Source: Rhizobium lusitanum
GTDB lineage: Bacteria > Pseudomonadota > Alphaproteobacteria > Rhizobiales > Rhizobiaceae
Length of the DNA stretch: 64,000 bases
NCBI RefSeq assembly: GCF_014189535.1
Contig: NZ_CP050308.1
Span: forward strand, 1,798,001 to 1,862,000
Direction: 5' to 3'
The notes below the pieces were generated by a model. The model saw nothing but the letters and a program-made list of their open reading frames with translations. It was not told the origin of the DNA and ran no database searches. Of this stretch, positions 54,909 to 63,999 are shown piece after piece. Each line of letters starts with the position of its first letter. Position 1 is the first letter of the stretch. A program made the position numbers and the translations under genes.

Positions 54909-55829
54909 ATGTCTGAAGCAGAAGCACGGACGCCTGCCACTTCCTCTGAAAATATCGAACGACTGTTCTTCCTCGACATCAATGACGGCCGAATTCTCTC
55001 CTCCGCCATCGACGGCAACGACCTCCAGCTGATCATCCAGCGGCCCGGCCGCAGCCCGGACGGCATTCTCGTCGACAGCGAAAACGGCTGGCTTTACTGG
55101 ACGGAAATGGGCACCGACTACAACGCCCATGACGGCTCGATCGAGCGTATCGATCTCGACGGCCGCAACCATGTGACGCTGATTGCGCCCGGCAGCACGC
55201 TGGTGACGCCGAAGCAGATCCAGATCGATTACGGCAACGCCAAACTCTACTGGTGCGACCGCGAGGGCATGCGGGTGATGCGCGCCAATATCGACGGCTC
55301 CGACATTGAAACTCTCGTGCAGAACGGCGACAGCCCTTCCGACAGCGCCGATATCGCACGCTGGTGCGTCGGCATCGCGCTCGACCTGCCGCTCGGACAG
55401 ATCTACTGGACGCAGAAGGGTCCGTCGGACGCTGGCCTGGGCCGCATCTTCCGCGCCGGCATCAACATTCCCGAAGGCGAGACGGCGACGAGCCGCAGCG
55501 ATATCGAAGTCCTACTCGACAAGCTGCCGGAGCCGATCGACCTCGAACTCGATCTCGCCACCCGCACCATCTACTGGACCGATCGCGGCAATCTTCCGCG
55601 CGGGAATACCGTCAACCGCGCCGAGATGGACGATCTCGCGGCAACCTCCGAAGTCGTCCTCGAGGGCCTCGACGAAGGCATCGGCCTGTCGCTCGACCTG
55701 CCGAACAACCGCATGTTCTTCACCGACATCGGCGGCAATCTCTATTCAGCAGGGCTCGACGGCGCGGGTGAACGTGAGCTGCTGCATCATGCGGGATCGT
55801 TCACGGGGATTGTTTACGCGGTGGTTTGA
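54909..55829 (+). CDS. YWTD-type beta-propeller protein
   Basis: A 306-residue protein built of LDL-receptor class B-like repeats: LYWTEMG, LYWCDREG, IYWTQKG, IYWTDRG and MFFTDIG, spaced about 45-60 residues, giving a six-bladed propeller with the first blade FFLDINDGRI. There is no signal peptide, so it is probably cytoplasmic. Bacterial proteins of this kind are often mislabelled as 3-hydroxyacyl-CoA dehydrogenase. Lactonase-like or ligand-binding roles are possible; none is shown. Confidence 0.8.
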   Translation: MSEAEARTPATSSENIERLFFLDINDGRILSSAIDGNDLQLIIQRPGRSPDGILVDSENGWLYWTEMGTDYNAHDGSIERIDLDGRNHVTLIAPGSTLVTPKQIQIDYGNAKLYWCDREGMRVMRANIDGSDIETLVQNGDSPSDSADIARWCVGIALDLPLGQIYWTQKGPSDAGLGRIFRAGINIPEGETATSRSDIEVLLDKLPEPIDLELDLATRTIYWTDRGNLPRGNTVNRAEMDDLAATSEVVLEGLDEGIGLSLDLPNNRMFFTDIGGNLYSAGLDGAGERELLHHAGSFTGIVYAVV

Positions 55830-55888
55830 GTGTTTCCAGCCGACTTCAGGTCGCGGGATTGCCTTGAGCGGAGCCAACACAGTGGCCG

Positions 55889-56064
55889 ACCCTCGTCCTT
55901 CGAGGGTCGCTCCTTCGACAAGCTCAGTCGCTCCCACCTCAGGATGAGGACGGAGGGAGCCCCAACCTGAAGCAACGATGCTGAAGTTACCCTTTACGGC
56001 AGACCGGAAAGGTCAGCCCTCACCCTGTGAGGTGGCCCGTAGGGCCCTCGAAGGGCGAGGGCTG
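55889..56064. repeat. Rhizobial-type intergenic palindromes
   Basis: Two hairpin units: accctcg..cgagggt (55889-55907) followed by a ctcaggatgagg block, and cagccctc..gagggctg (56014-56064). Similar sequences recur between genes across alphaproteobacteria. No gene lies in 55830-56073. Confidence 0.55.
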
Positions 56065-56073
56065 ATTGGATCA

Positions 56074-57660
56074 TCAATAGCCGCCGCGCACGCCATCCAG
56101 CAGATGCGGCAGGCCCTTGATGCCTTCATCCCGCAATTCCGCCGGCAGCAAGCCTTCCGGAATATCCTGATAGGACACCGGGCGCAGGAAGCGGCGGATG
56201 GCAAGGGTGCCGACCGAGGTGGTACGGCTGTCCGACGTCGCCGGGAATGGGCCGCCATGCACCATGGCGTGGCTGACTTCGACGCCGGTCGGCCAGCCAT
56301 TGGCGAGAATGCGCCCGGCCTTGCGTTCCAGCACCGGCAGCAGTTTGGCGGCAATGGCGTGGTCGCCGGCATCGAGCTGCAGGGTTGCCGTGAGCTGGCC
56401 TTCCAGCTTTTCGGCAACCGCAATCATCTGGTCGATATCCTTGCAGCGCACCAGCAGGCTCGCGGCGCCGAAGACCTCGTGACCGAGCCGCTCGTCGGCG
56501 AGGAATTCCTCGGCGTCAGTTTCGAAGAAGATGCCGGGGCTACGGTTGACGCCTTCCGCCGGCGCTCCATGAGCAACCGTCTTCACCGCTTCATGGCCAG
56601 CAAGAGCCGCAACACCATTGTCGAAAGCGGCATGGATGCCGGGTGTCAGCATCGGCGCCGGTGCACGGCCGGTGAGCGCCGCGCTGGCGGCATCCACGAA
56701 ACGGTCGAGATCGAGGCCGTCGATGGCGAAGACCAGGCCCGGATTGGTGCAGAACTGGCCAGCGCCAAGCGTCAGCGAATCGATGAAGCCCGTGCCGATC
56801 GTTTCAGCGCGGGCGGCAAGGGCTGCCGGAAACAGGAAGACCGGGTTGACGCTGCTCATCTCGGCATAGACCGGGATCGGCTCGGGCCGTGCCGCTGCGA
56901 TGGCACCGAGCGCCAGGCCACCACCACGCGAGCCGGTGAAGCCGACCGCCTTGATATGCGGATTGCGCACCAGCGCGGCGCCGGTCTCGTTGGCGCCGGT
57001 CAGCAGCGAGAAGGTGCCTTCCGGCAAGCCGCAGGCAGCAACGGCGGCGCGGATGGCGCGGCCGACCAGCTCGCCGGTGCCCGGATGGGCGAGATGACCC
57101 TTGACGACGACAGGGCAGCCAGCTGCAAGCGCCGAGGCCGTATCACCACCGGCAACCGAGAAAGCGAGCGGAAAATTGCTGGCGCCGAAGACGGCGACGG
57201 GGCCGAGCGCGATCTGGCGCAGGCGCAGGTCCGGGCGCGGCAGTGGCTTGCGTTCCGGCAATGCCGGATCGACACGCAGATCGAGCCATTCGCCGGAGCG
57301 AACCACTTGCGCGAACAGGCGGAGCTGGCCGACGGTGCGGCCGCGCTCGCCCTGCAAACGGGCGACCGGCAGACCGGTCTCTTCCGTAGCGCGCTCGATC
57401 AGCACATCGCCGATCTCCAGAATATTGGTCGCGATCGTCTCCAGGAACGTCGCACGCGCCTCCGGGCTGGTGGCGCGATAGATATCGAATGCCTGGGCGG
57501 CCAACGCGCAAGCGCGGGCAACCTCCGCCTCGCTGGCAATCGCGAAGGCCGGTTCCAGGTTTGCGCCGGTCGCCGGGTTGATGGCGCGCACGGACTTGTT
57601 TTCGCCGGTCGACTCCGCGCCGATCAGCAGATCGCCGCTAATCACAAAAGACTGTGTCAT
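56074..57660 (-). CDS. Aldehyde dehydrogenase, 2,5-dioxovalerate (ketoglutarate semialdehyde) type
   Basis: A 528-residue NAD(P)-dependent dehydrogenase. The catalytic pair is Cys304 ([10 protein letters not shown]) and Glu267 (YAEMSSVNP); the Rossmann motif includes [14 protein letters not shown] and FTGSRGGG. The [13 protein letters not shown] sequence and length are those of the alpha-ketoglutarate-semialdehyde dehydrogenase group, which ends the non-phosphorylating pentose/hexarate pathways by making 2-oxoglutarate. It has no pathway partner adjacent. A role in arabinose, galactarate or hydroxyproline breakdown is possible. Confidence 0.88.
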   Translation of the reverse strand: MTQSFVISGDLLIGAESTGENKSVRAINPATGANLEPAFAIASEAEVARACALAAQAFDIYRATSPEARATFLETIATNILEIGDVLIERATEETGLPVARLQGERGRTVGQLRLFAQVVRSGEWLDLRVDPALPERKPLPRPDLRLRQIALGPVAVFGASNFPLAFSVAGGDTASALAAGCPVVVKGHLAHPGTGELVGRAIRAAVAACGLPEGTFSLLTGANETGAALVRNPHIKAVGFTGSRGGGLALGAIAAARPEPIPVYAEMSSVNPVFLFPAALAARAETIGTGFIDSLTLGAGQFCTNPGLVFAIDGLDLDRFVDAASAALTGRAPAPMLTPGIHAAFDNGVAALAGHEAVKTVAHGAPAEGVNRSPGIFFETDAEEFLADERLGHEVFGAASLLVRCKDIDQMIAVAEKLEGQLTATLQLDAGDHAIAAKLLPVLERKAGRILANGWPTGVEVSHAMVHGGPFPATSDSRTTSVGTLAIRRFLRPVSYQDIPEGLLPAELRDEGIKGLPHLLDGVRGGY

Positions 57661-57927
57661 GGGTATTCCTTGATGATGCCGGGCGCTGGGAGGTGCGCCC
57701 GTCAGGAGCAGATAGCAGGATGAAATGACAGATGTAAGATGATAATCGTCATCTAAATATCAAGCCTTATCCCGGAGATAAGACGGTGACGACCTTATGC
57801 GCCGACCCCACACAGGGATCAAGACTGAAGAGGGTTGGGAAACCAGCATGCCATCCCTATATGGCGTTGCGGCAGAGTTCGTGCCAATTTACCAGTCATC
57901 CGAACGATTGATTGCGGCCAAGTCCCC

Positions 57928-59439
57928 ATGTCCATTGCACTTCTAGCCGATCCCATCGTCCAGTTCTGCATCCTGGTGGTCATCGGCACATTCGTCAGCC
58001 GCTTCCTGCTTCGCCACCGACGCGCCGGCCGGCTGATCGGGCAGATCGCCTTTTTCATCAGCCTGACCGCGCTGCTGCTCTATCACGGCATCGTGCCCTA
58101 TGAGCAAAGCCCGCCGCAGGAAACGGTGACGTTGCGCGTCTTCATCGGCTTCGCCAAGATCGTCTGGTGGATCAATGGTGCCTGGGTGCTGGTCGCCTTC
58201 GTCCGCCTGTTTCTGATCTTCGAACGTAAGCCGCGCGAAGGCCGGCTGCTTCAGGACGTGGTTGTCGGCATCATCTATCTCGGGGCCATCCTCTCCGTCG
58301 TCGCCGATGTCTTCAGCGTCCCCATCGGCACGCTGATCGCCACCTCCGGCGTCTTCGCCATCATTCTCGGCCTGGCGCTGCAAAGCACGCTCAGCGATGT
58401 CTTCTCCGGCCTGGCACTCAATCTCGGCCGGCCCTATTCCATCGGCGATTGGGTGGTGCTCGACAACGATATTCAGGGCCGGGTCGTCGAGACCAACTGG
58501 CGGGCCACGCATCTGCTCAACGGCACCAACGACCTCGTCGTCATTCCGAACAGCACCCTTGCCAAGACGCGGATCACCAATCTCTCCAGCCCGGACGAAA
58601 GCCACGGCGTCACCATCACCGTGCGCGTACAGCCGACTACCCAGCCGAACGTCATCGCCGAGGTAATGCGCAATGTTCTGATCAGCTGCAACGCGATCCA
58701 GAAGACGCCCGAGCCCAGCGTGATGGTCGATTCGATTGACGCGCAAGCCGTGGAGCTGCAACTGACCTTCCGCATCCGCGACATATCGCAGACGACTGCC
58801 GCCAAGAACGAACTTTACGATCTCATCTACCGCCATTCGAAAGCCGGCGGCCTGAAGCTCGCCGACCCTCCCGGTGCGATCATCATGCCATCGGAAGAGC
58901 GGGCAGAGACGGCGGCCAGCATCGCCCAGCATCCGGGCACGCCCTGGCGGCTGCTCAACAATATCCCGCTGTTTTCGTCGCTGACCGAAGACGAGAAGGA
59001 ACACCTCGCAACGCATATGCAGCGCCACACCTATCGCAAGGACACCGTTATCGCCGAGCAGGGAACCCGGCTGCGGGCCCTGACGATCGTGCGCTCCGGT
59101 GTTGTCAACATCACCCGCAAGGACGCGCAGCAACAAATCGAGCTGACACGGCTCGCCCCCGGCGACTACTTCGGTGAAGCCGGCCTGCTGATGGACACCG
59201 GCGAAGTCGGCACGATCAAGGCACTGACCTTCGTCGTCACCTACGAGATCGGCGAGGATTGCCTGGCCCCCCTGCTGCACGACCGGCCCTCCCTCGCCGA
59301 GGAACTGGGGGCCATCCTCTCAAAACGCATCGAGGCCGAACACCACCTCTTCGGCGCCAGCAACATGCTGGTCAACGGCGCTCCCGTCAGCTCGCTGAGC
59401 GCCCGCATCAAGCACCTGTTTCAGATACAGCACGATTAG
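57928..59439 (+). CDS. MscS-type mechanosensitive channel fused to a cyclic-nucleotide-binding domain
   Basis: A 503-residue inner-membrane protein started at the ATG at 57928. N-terminal helices (2-25, 35-54, 70-93, 110-130) are followed by the MscS pore and core: GVFAIILGLALQSTLSDVFSGLALNLGRPYSIGDWVVLD, VVETNWRATHLLNGTNDLVVIPNS and GVTITVRVQP. Residues about 345-470 form a CNBD: FSSLTEDEKEHLATHMQRHTYRKDTVIAEQGTRLRALTIVRSGVV and GDYFGEAGLLMDTGEVGTIKALTF. This is the bCNG-like architecture, implying gating or modulation by cyclic nucleotides. Confidence 0.92.
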   Translation: MSIALLADPIVQFCILVVIGTFVSRFLLRHRRAGRLIGQIAFFISLTALLLYHGIVPYEQSPPQETVTLRVFIGFAKIVWWINGAWVLVAFVRLFLIFERKPREGRLLQDVVVGIIYLGAILSVVADVFSVPIGTLIATSGVFAIILGLALQSTLSDVFSGLALNLGRPYSIGDWVVLDNDIQGRVVETNWRATHLLNGTNDLVVIPNSTLAKTRITNLSSPDESHGVTITVRVQPTTQPNVIAEVMRNVLISCNAIQKTPEPSVMVDSIDAQAVELQLTFRIRDISQTTAAKNELYDLIYRHSKAGGLKLADPPGAIIMPSEERAETAASIAQHPGTPWRLLNNIPLFSSLTEDEKEHLATHMQRHTYRKDTVIAEQGTRLRALTIVRSGVVNITRKDAQQQIELTRLAPGDYFGEAGLLMDTGEVGTIKALTFVVTYEIGEDCLAPLLHDRPSLAEELGAILSKRIEAEHHLFGASNMLVNGAPVSSLSARIKHLFQIQHD

Positions 59440-59456
59440 AACTTGCCGCTAAGCGT

Positions 59457-60077
59457 TCACGCCGCATCCGCCGCCTCGGTTCGCTTGGATGCATGAAAGA
59501 GATTGCGGCCGACGGCGAGCGCCGCCTTCAGATGAGATGCCACATCCTGCCCCTCTGATCCGAGCAGAAGCTCGGATGTGACGACGCGCGCGCCACAGTA
59601 ATCGAAGATCCCGTGGTCGATCTGCGTCTTCATCGCGCCGAAATAGCCGTGCCGCGCATAGGTGCGCAGACTGGCGCCGCCGATGGCGATCAGATGAACC
59701 TTGAGATGGCGAAGCTTCTTCTCCGATTTTCCGTCCGGACCCTCGTCATAGGCCCAGCCATTGGTGAACACCCGATCGATCCATCCCTTGAGAAGCCCCG
59801 GCATCGACCACCAGTAGACGGGATAGACCAGCACGAGGGCATCGGCGCGATCGATCCTCGCCTGTTCGGCGGCGACATCGGTGGCGGGCGGCGCCTGTCT
59901 CAGATGGAGAGCGATATCAGCTGCGGTGAATCGCGGATCGAAAGCCTCCGCCGCAAGATCGGCGATCTCGAAGGTATCGCCCTCTCCGGCCAGGGACACG
60001 CCCTCGGCAAGATGCGCCGCGACACTGTGGCTGAGCGACTTTTGATCAGGATGCGCGACAACGATAAGCGCGTGCAT
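59457..60077 (-). CDS. NAD(P)H quinone oxidoreductase (flavodoxin-like fold)
   Basis: A 206-residue FMN-binding protein. HALIVVAHPDQKSLSHSVAAH is the flavodoxin-like phosphate loop, ALVLVYPVYWWSMPGLLKGWIDRVFTNGWAY contains the family's WWxxP motif, and LIAIGGASLRTYARHGY follows. It resembles DT-diaphorase/KefF-type two-electron quinone reductases. It is divergent from a TetR gene with a dyad between, so quinone- or electrophile-induced expression is likely. It converges with the channel gene 17 bases away. Confidence 0.9.
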   Translation of the reverse strand: MHALIVVAHPDQKSLSHSVAAHLAEGVSLAGEGDTFEIADLAAEAFDPRFTAADIALHLRQAPPATDVAAEQARIDRADALVLVYPVYWWSMPGLLKGWIDRVFTNGWAYDEGPDGKSEKKLRHLKVHLIAIGGASLRTYARHGYFGAMKTQIDHGIFDYCGARVVTSELLLGSEGQDVASHLKAALAVGRNLFHASKRTEAADAA

Positions 60078-60120
60078 GGCAAAACCCCTGCGAACGGATT
60101 GCGGGCTAGGAAAACATCTT

Positions 60121-60151
60121 ATATACCTTTAGTAAGTTACTTTTGGTATAT
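60121..60151. promoter_or_regulatory. Dyad in the divergent quinone reductase/TetR promoter region
   Basis: atatacc (60121-60127) and ggtatat (60145-60151) flank the inner palindrome agtaa-g-ttact, giving a 31-base symmetric site centred on 60136, five bases before the TetR ATG. It is a likely TetR operator controlling both divergent genes. Confidence 0.65.
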
Positions 60152-60155
60152 AGTG

Positions 60156-60773
60156 ATGTCAAGCACCGAAGATATGGAGCCGGCTTCCAACTCGCCACCG
60201 CGTCGTCGGTTGACGCGGGAGGAGCGGCATCGTCAACTTCTGGCGGTCGCATGGCGGGTGATCCGCGAAGAGGGTACGGAAGCCCTGACGCTCGGGCGGC
60301 TTGCCGAGCGGGCCAATATCACCAAACCCGTCGTCTACGATCATTACAGCACGCGGCCGGGCCTGTTGGCTGCCCTTTACCAGGATTTCGACGCACGGCA
60401 GACGACGGCCATGGACGCCGCAATTCTAGCAAGCAAGCCGACCCTGACGGACAGGGCGGCAGTCATCGCCTCCGCCTATGTCAATTGCGTGCTGCTTCAG
60501 GGGCGCGAAATACCAGGCGTGATCGCGGCACTGGCCGGCTCACCGGAGCTCGAAAAGATCAAGCGTGACTATGAGACCGTGTTCATCGAGAAATGCCGGA
60601 TCGCCCTCGCCCCGTTTGCAAAGACCGGTACCATCGCCTCCGCCGGCCTGTGGGCCATGCTCGGGGCGGCCGAGGCCCTGTCCTATGCCGCAGCGACTGG
60701 GGACATTACGGCTGCGGAAGCACAGGCCGAACTCTTCGAAACCATCGTCGCCATGGTCGCCAGAAACATCTGA
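60156..60773 (+). CDS. TetR family regulator
   Basis: A 205-residue repressor from the ATG at 60156. The HTH is at about 22-68 (ERHRQLLAVAWRVIREEGTEALTLGRLAERANITKPVVYDHYSTRPGLLAALY), followed by a helical effector-binding domain. It lies divergent from the quinone reductase and probably represses it. The upstream in-frame extension is only the reductase's antisense and is not coding. Confidence 0.92.
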   Translation: MSSTEDMEPASNSPPRRRLTREERHRQLLAVAWRVIREEGTEALTLGRLAERANITKPVVYDHYSTRPGLLAALYQDFDARQTTAMDAAILASKPTLTDRAAVIASAYVNCVLLQGREIPGVIAALAGSPELEKIKRDYETVFIEKCRIALAPFAKTGTIASAGLWAMLGAAEALSYAAATGDITAAEAQAELFETIVAMVARNI

Positions 60774-60791
60774 CGGCGGCATGCATCTGCT

Positions 60792-62321
60792 CTAATTCGA
60801 TTGCACCGCGGGCGGTGTCGACGGCTTCGTCGTAAAAAATGCCTTGGCATCCTCGCTGAACTGCTCGCGCGACGTCGGCCGCGTGTAGAACATATGTCCG
60901 CCGCGATAGAGCTTCAGCGCCACGCGATCGGCAAAGGCTGGCGGCATATGGTCGAGTACGTATTTGTTGACGCTAAAGGGAATGATGATGTCGCTGTAAC
61001 CCTGCGCCACCAGCAGCCGAGAAGATGGCACCAGCGACAGCATCTCCTTGATATCGTCCGTCGCGCTGGCACTCAGCCGCGAGCCGCCTTTGCGGCCACC
61101 CCAGTTCCAATGCTCGTTCACGGCGCTCGATAGCAGCGTATAGGTTATGTCGGTATGGAAGCCGAGTTCGTCGCGCGCATAGCTGGAAAAAGCACCACCA
61201 TAGGCGCGCACGAAACCATCCAGGATCGGATCGCCACCATGCTCCGCATCCGACTGGGGATAGGGATCGGGCGCCAGGAACGAGGCATCGTACATACTGG
61301 CGACATCGGCGCCGGTGCCATCGGAATGTTTCTGGTAGACCCCACCAAGAAAGCCCTGGTTGCGGGCAACGACATCTTCGGGAATGCCGGTCAGCTTAGC
61401 CACGCGCCCATAGAAGGCGCGGCCGGCATCACCGGTCGGCGGCGGGCCAGCCAGTGCCGGCAGATATTCGTTCAGCGCAAATGTCTCGGCGTCGGGAACC
61501 CCCTGCTCGCTGAAGACATTTTTCCGCTCCAGTTCGGCGGCGGCCAGCGACGGCAATTCAAGTGCTGCGCCGAACGCCAGATCATTCGCCCCAAAGACGA
61601 GCCGCCCCTCGATCAGCGGCGACAACATGACGATGCCGGAAAGCAGGATGCCCTGCTCCCGCCGCAGGCTGGTGGCGACCTTTGCCGAACGGAACCCGCC
61701 ATAGCTTTCGCCGAGAATATATTTTGGCGAGGCGGCCCGCCCATTGTGGGCGACGTACAGCGCAATCGCCTTGGCGAGGCTGTCGGCATCCGAACGCACA
61801 TCGTAGAAATCACTGGCGTCATCCGGCTTGACCGTGCGGCTCCAGCCGGTGCCGATCGGATCGATCAGGACGAGATCGGTAAAATTCAGCCAACTCTGCG
61901 GATTGTCCACCAGCTTGGCATTGGCGCCATCGCGGGCGTCCGGACCAAAATCGAGGATACGCGGGCCGACGAGGCCGAGGCTAAGAAAGGCAGAGGCAGC
62001 ACCCGGCCCGCCATTGAAGACGAAGGTGATCGGCCTGTTGGCATCACGATCCTTGGCAACATAGGCGGAGTAGAAGATCGCCGCTGTGCGCGCGCCATCC
62101 TGGCCAAAAAGATCGAGCGTTCCGGCCGTCGCCTTATAGGGAATACTCTTGCCGTCGGCATTCAGCACATGATCGCTGACCGCGTCGGCCGGCAACAGGG
62201 AAAGAACGCTGCCGCCACCCCCGCCGCCAGTGTGGCCCGGCTCCGGCGGTGCGGCAAAGGCGAGCGTCGAGACAAGGGAAAAGACCAGCGCAAGGCCCGG
62301 AACCATCTGACGAAAAGACAT
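60792..62321 (-). CDS. Serine carboxypeptidase S10 family protein, exported
   Basis: A 509-residue alpha/beta hydrolase. The ATG at 62321 precedes a signal peptide (LALVFSLVSTLAFAAPP) and a Gly-rich linker. Catalytic triad: Ser in LGESYGGFR, Asp in QGYSDIIIPF and His in RGGHMFYTRP, with the oxyanion region FNGGPGAAS. S10 peptidases remove C-terminal residues at acidic pH and are usually eukaryotic, but bacterial members of this type are common in alphaproteobacteria. Periplasmic or secreted location is expected. Its substrate is unknown. Confidence 0.9.
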   Translation of the reverse strand: MSFRQMVPGLALVFSLVSTLAFAAPPEPGHTGGGGGGSVLSLLPADAVSDHVLNADGKSIPYKATAGTLDLFGQDGARTAAIFYSAYVAKDRDANRPITFVFNGGPGAASAFLSLGLVGPRILDFGPDARDGANAKLVDNPQSWLNFTDLVLIDPIGTGWSRTVKPDDASDFYDVRSDADSLAKAIALYVAHNGRAASPKYILGESYGGFRSAKVATSLRREQGILLSGIVMLSPLIEGRLVFGANDLAFGAALELPSLAAAELERKNVFSEQGVPDAETFALNEYLPALAGPPPTGDAGRAFYGRVAKLTGIPEDVVARNQGFLGGVYQKHSDGTGADVASMYDASFLAPDPYPQSDAEHGGDPILDGFVRAYGGAFSSYARDELGFHTDITYTLLSSAVNEHWNWGGRKGGSRLSASATDDIKEMLSLVPSSRLLVAQGYSDIIIPFSVNKYVLDHMPPAFADRVALKLYRGGHMFYTRPTSREQFSEDAKAFFTTKPSTPPAVQSN

Positions 62322-62533
62322 AAGAATGCATCTCCATCGGCCCCGCGCAGCGACGCCGTTGCCCCGGATACTATTCCATCGATAGCAAAAGCGGGAACTC
62401 AAGAGATGTTGATCGCTAACCCGCCTGTCGCATCCCTTTGAAAGGGAAATGCTATTGAGTGCCGGCCTGCCCTTTGCCAAAGTACCGGCCCCGGGGAAAA
62501 CGCTCACGAGCCTGGATCGCAAGGAATTCGACA

Positions 62534-63265
62534 ATGAAGCAGGATATTGAAATCAATACCGCCGATGGCGTCGCCAAGGCATCGCTCTTCCGCCCCGACA
62601 ATGATGCATCCGCCGAGCGCGGCGTCATCTTCTACATGGATGCCATGGGTCCCCGCGCGTCGCTCTTTGGCATGGCCCAGCGGCTTGCCGATTCCGGTTA
62701 CACCGTGCTCTTGCCCGATCTCTTCTATCGCTTCGGCGACTATGGCCCGTTCAATGGTACAGCCTTTGGCGACCCGACCTCGCGCGAGGTAATCATGACG
62801 ATGCTGCGTGGCACGACGCAGGAGATGACCAAGCGCGACAGCGCTGCCTTCCTCGATACGCTGACAACTGCCGGCGCCAAGGGTCCGGTCGGCGCTGTCG
62901 GCTATTGCATGGGCGGCGGACGCGCGCTGGCGGCCGCTGCCACTTATGCCGACCGTATCGCGGCGGCGGCAAGCTTCCACGGCGGCAATCTCGCCAGCGA
63001 CACCGAAGACAGCCCGCATCGTCTTGCCGCCGACATCAAGGCGCGCGTCTATGTCGGCGTCGCCGGCGTCGATACCAGTTTTCCCCCGGAACAATCCGCC
63101 CGCCTCGCCGAGGCGCTACGGATCGGCGGCGTCGACCATGCGATCGAGAACTATGTCGGCATGGGCCATGGCTGGACCGTCCCCGACCACGGCGTCTACG
63201 ACGAAACGGGCGCGGAACGGCATTGGAAACGCCTGCTGAACCTGTTCGACGAAACCCTGTCCTGA
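62534..63265 (+). CDS. Dienelactone hydrolase family protein
   Basis: A 243-residue cytoplasmic alpha/beta hydrolase from the ATG at 62534 (AAGGAA upstream). The nucleophile is Cys in VGYCMGGGRA, with His in GMGHGWTVPD and an Asp in GVAGVDTSFPPE, the Cys-Asp-His triad of the dienelactone hydrolase family. Typical members open lactones in chlorocatechol breakdown, but many have broader ester substrates. No catechol genes are near. A strong terminator follows. Confidence 0.9.
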   Translation: MKQDIEINTADGVAKASLFRPDNDASAERGVIFYMDAMGPRASLFGMAQRLADSGYTVLLPDLFYRFGDYGPFNGTAFGDPTSREVIMTMLRGTTQEMTKRDSAAFLDTLTTAGAKGPVGAVGYCMGGGRALAAAATYADRIAAAASFHGGNLASDTEDSPHRLAADIKARVYVGVAGVDTSFPPEQSARLAEALRIGGVDHAIENYVGMGHGWTVPDHGVYDETGAERHWKRLLNLFDETLS

Positions 63266-63285
63266 AAGATCAGCTGGCCTCAAAC

Positions 63286-63324
63286 AAAAACACCCACTCT
63301 CGAGCAGTGAGAGTGGGTGTTTTT
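63286..63324. terminator. Bidirectional rho-independent terminator
   Basis: A 16-bp perfect stem (aaaaacacccactctc / gagagtgggtgttttt) with a 7-base loop, giving T-runs on both strands, between the convergent hydrolase genes. Confidence 0.92.
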
Positions 63325-63360
63325 ATGGATTGGGCTTTGTCCGACAAACCGGGCGAGCGA

Positions 63361-63999
63361 CTAGAACTTGATCATGTCGATCCGGGTCAGCGTCGTCTTT
63401 TGCGAAACGCCGGGCGCATTGACCATATGCCAGGCCACATATTGCTCGGCGTAAAGCTCGGTGGACGACATGCCGTCCACCGGCAAGATGATGTTCATAC
63501 CGTTTAGCGCCGCATCCGTGGCAGTATCAAGAACCGCGCCTTCCGACGCCGTACCCGTGACGATCACCGTCTGGATCCCCTTGTCGGAGAGAATGTTGCG
63601 GAGATTGGTGCCGATGAACTTGTCCGGGCCAGATTTCACGATCGGGTCGCTTGCCAGCGGCGCCAGATCCGTGGCGATATCCTGCGGCTCACCCTTGCCG
63701 GCGAGGCTATAGACAACGAACACGCCCTTGGCGCGTGCCTCGTCCAGCATCGCCTTGACCTTCGGCACGGAGGCAAGGCAGCGCGGCTTGGTAGTCTTGT
63801 TGCACGGTCCCTTGGTCGGATCCTGCGCACCGTTGAAATCGAGGATCAGCAGCGCCGTCGTCTTGAGGTCGACCGTCACCGGCTTCAACTCCGGCGCCGC
63901 CGGCGGTTTCACCTTCTGCCAATCATCGATGACGGTCTGGGCAGACGCCGCCGAAGCGCCGAGAGGGCTCAGGACCGCGCTGAGAGCGATGAAACCCAA
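63361..63999 (-). CDS. Isochorismatase-fold cysteine hydrolase-like protein lacking the catalytic Cys (N-terminus at window edge)
   Basis: At least 212 residues. A signal peptide is present (ALSAVLSPLGASAASAQ), but the only visible start is a TTG at the edge, so the true ATG may lie outside the window. The fold is that of isochorismatases: LLILDFNGAQD with the catalytic Asp, GPDKFIGTNLRNILSDKGIQTVIVTG with the Lys. In place of the usual VTGxxxxxCV nucleophile the sequence reads VTGTASEGAV, so the Cys is absent. It is probably periplasmic, and either an inactive relative or one with altered chemistry. Confidence 0.82.
   Translation of the reverse strand: MGFIALSAVLSPLGASAASAQTVIDDWQKVKPPAAPELKPVTVDLKTTALLILDFNGAQDPTKGPCNKTTKPRCLASVPKVKAMLDEARAKGVFVVYSLAGKGEPQDIATDLAPLASDPIVKSGPDKFIGTNLRNILSDKGIQTVIVTGTASEGAVLDTATDAALNGMNIILPVDGMSSTELYAEQYVAWHMVNAPGVSQKTTLTRIDMIKF

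Noticed and set aside
57943..59280. A 445-codon minus-strand frame opposite the MscS-CNBD gene
   Set aside because: Highly acidic low-complexity translation without family features; the plus strand has two recognisable domains.
61155..62441. A 428-codon plus-strand frame opposite the S10 peptidase
   Set aside because: The minus strand shows the full catalytic triad; the plus frame has no motifs.
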